Positions 6,894-7,552 of a stretch of 7,552 bases of DNA are shown here, piece by piece (positions within the stretch are counted from its first letter, which is position 1; the number at the start of each line of letters is the position of its first letter). Both the position numbers and the translations under genes were made by a program. The notes beneath the pieces are model-generated. The model worked only from the letters and a program-made list of their open reading frames with translations. It searched no databases and was not told the origin of the DNA. This DNA is from Bacteroidales bacterium (GTDB taxonomy: Bacteria > Bacteroidota > Bacteroidia > Bacteroidales > UBA1715): assembly GCA_017618935.1 (NCBI GenBank), contig JAFZTG010000098.1, positions 1-7,552 of the forward strand, read 5' to 3'.

Positions 6894-7552
6894 TCAATGA
6901 CTTTGAGTTAGTTTTTCATTGATCTTTACGCTGACAAAATCTCGTATCTTTTCGTCGGAGATTTTCTCCAGCACATCGTTCGCAAAACCACCGACTAATA
7001 ATTTAGTTGCGGTAATTTTGTCAATTCCCCGAGCCTGCATATACCACAACGCTTCGGCGTCGATTTGCCCCGTGCTGCTTCCATGGTTGCAAATCACGTC
7101 GTCGGCATATATTTCCAACTGCGGTTCGCTGTGAATTCGTGCATTTTTCGATAACAAAATGTTTCTGTTTTGTTGCTTGGCGCTTGTCTTTTGCGAATCT
7201 TTTGCAACGTAAATCAAACCCGAAAACGTTCCTTCTCCGTTGTCGTCGGCAATGCCACGGAATAATTCGTTCGTCTCGCATTCAGGTGCATCGTGGTTTA
7301 CCCGAGTAATAATCTCGTGAATCTCATCTTGCATAGGCATAAACACGCCGTACAAATCGGTGTTTGCCTGTTCGGATTCTTTATTCACAACTAAATTGAC
7401 AACATTTTTCTTGCCATTCAACTGAAAAAATCCGGCTTTGTAAAATGAATCCTTTTGTTGATTGATAGTATATGTTTGTTGCGTTGCATTTTGTTGTATT
7501 ACGATTTGATTACATTCTGAACGTTCGCCACACAAAATCTGTAATTCGCCGC
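6894..7552 (-). CDS. sufD: Fe-S cluster assembly protein SufD, C-terminal part (5' end outside the window)
   Basis: The C-terminal half (about 219 residues) of SufD, a subunit of the cytoplasmic SufBCD scaffold on which Fe-S clusters are built. The frame is open through position 7552. The apparent start at 7535 is a TTG inside the gene, preceded in frame by GELQI, so no start is present. Family marks are clear: the right-handed beta-helix core, then SEPQLEIYADDV, the CNHGSSTGQID motif and ALWYMQARGI, followed by a C-terminal helical tail with LLVGGFANDVL. The His of NHG (codon 7083-7085) aligns with the conserved SufD His (His360 of E. coli) implicated in cluster formation with SufB. SufB is unlikely because the motif has no Cys in the position of the SufB Cys405. 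The protein ends with a short tail (NEKLTQSH), which is a normal end for the family. The usual partner sufS is not found downstream; sufB and sufC would be expected beyond the right edge. Confidence 0.93.
   Translation of the reverse strand, partial: GELQILCGERSECNQIVIQQNATQQTYTINQQKDSFYKAGFFQLNGKKNVVNLVVNKESEQANTDLYGVFMPMQDEIHEIITRVNHDAPECETNELFRGIADDNGEGTFSGLIYVAKDSQKTSAKQQNRNILLSKNARIHSEPQLEIYADDVICNHGSSTGQIDAEALWYMQARGIDKITATKLLVGGFANDVLEKISDEKIRDFVSVKINEKLTQSH

Noticed and set aside
6894..7535. A complete 213-residue protein starting at 7535
   Set aside because: The start codon there is TTG, and the frame stays open upstream to the window edge (GELQI precedes it). The residues continue a SufD beta-helix, so this is a truncated view of sufD.

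Overview
The window looks like chromosomal DNA of a Bacteroidota member, most likely an uncultured or gut/rumen-type Bacteroidales. Two proteins end in type IX secretion system (T9SS) C-terminal sorting domains, a secretion route essentially confined to this phylum. A TonB-dependent receptor with a BtuB-like plug, a SUF Fe-S assembly gene and AT-rich leaders without a Shine-Dalgarno sequence fit the same assignment. The order-level placement is inference.

Layout, left to right. Positions 1-1363 (+ strand) hold the 3' end of a large secreted surface protein with Ig/PKD-like and fibronectin III-like modules and a T9SS sorting domain. A strong rho-independent hairpin at 1391-1427 closes this gene. 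It sits between convergent genes, so it may also stop transcription arriving from the right. Everything else is on the - strand. Read in its direction of transcription it runs: 3' part of sufD (7552-6894, cut by the window edge); a 91-base AT-rich gap; a 1007-residue multidomain glycoside hydrolase family 8 enzyme (6802-3779); a 16-base gap; a 128-residue small protein of unknown function (3762-3376); and, overlapping its end by 14 bases, a BtuB-like TonB-dependent outer-membrane receptor (3389-1482).

How the genes may work together. The GH8 enzyme is a secreted beta-glucanase (endoglucanase-like), with an Ig-like module, a CBM11/CIA30-like carbohydrate-binding module, three FIVAR-like helical repeats as a stalk, and a T9SS anchor signal. 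It probably works on the cell surface on cellulose, mixed-linkage glucan or a related polymer. The small protein and the receptor are packed so tightly that translational coupling is likely, and the GH8 gene is close enough to share their transcript. Whether the receptor imports a corrinoid (as its BtuB-like plug suggests) or something else cannot be decided from the sequence. sufD belongs to Fe-S cluster assembly and is probably only a neighbour.

No tRNA, rRNA, CRISPR array, insertion sequence or riboswitch was recognised. The least explained element is the small gene fused by overlap to the receptor gene. The first gene is also clearly richer in G+C than the rest of the window.
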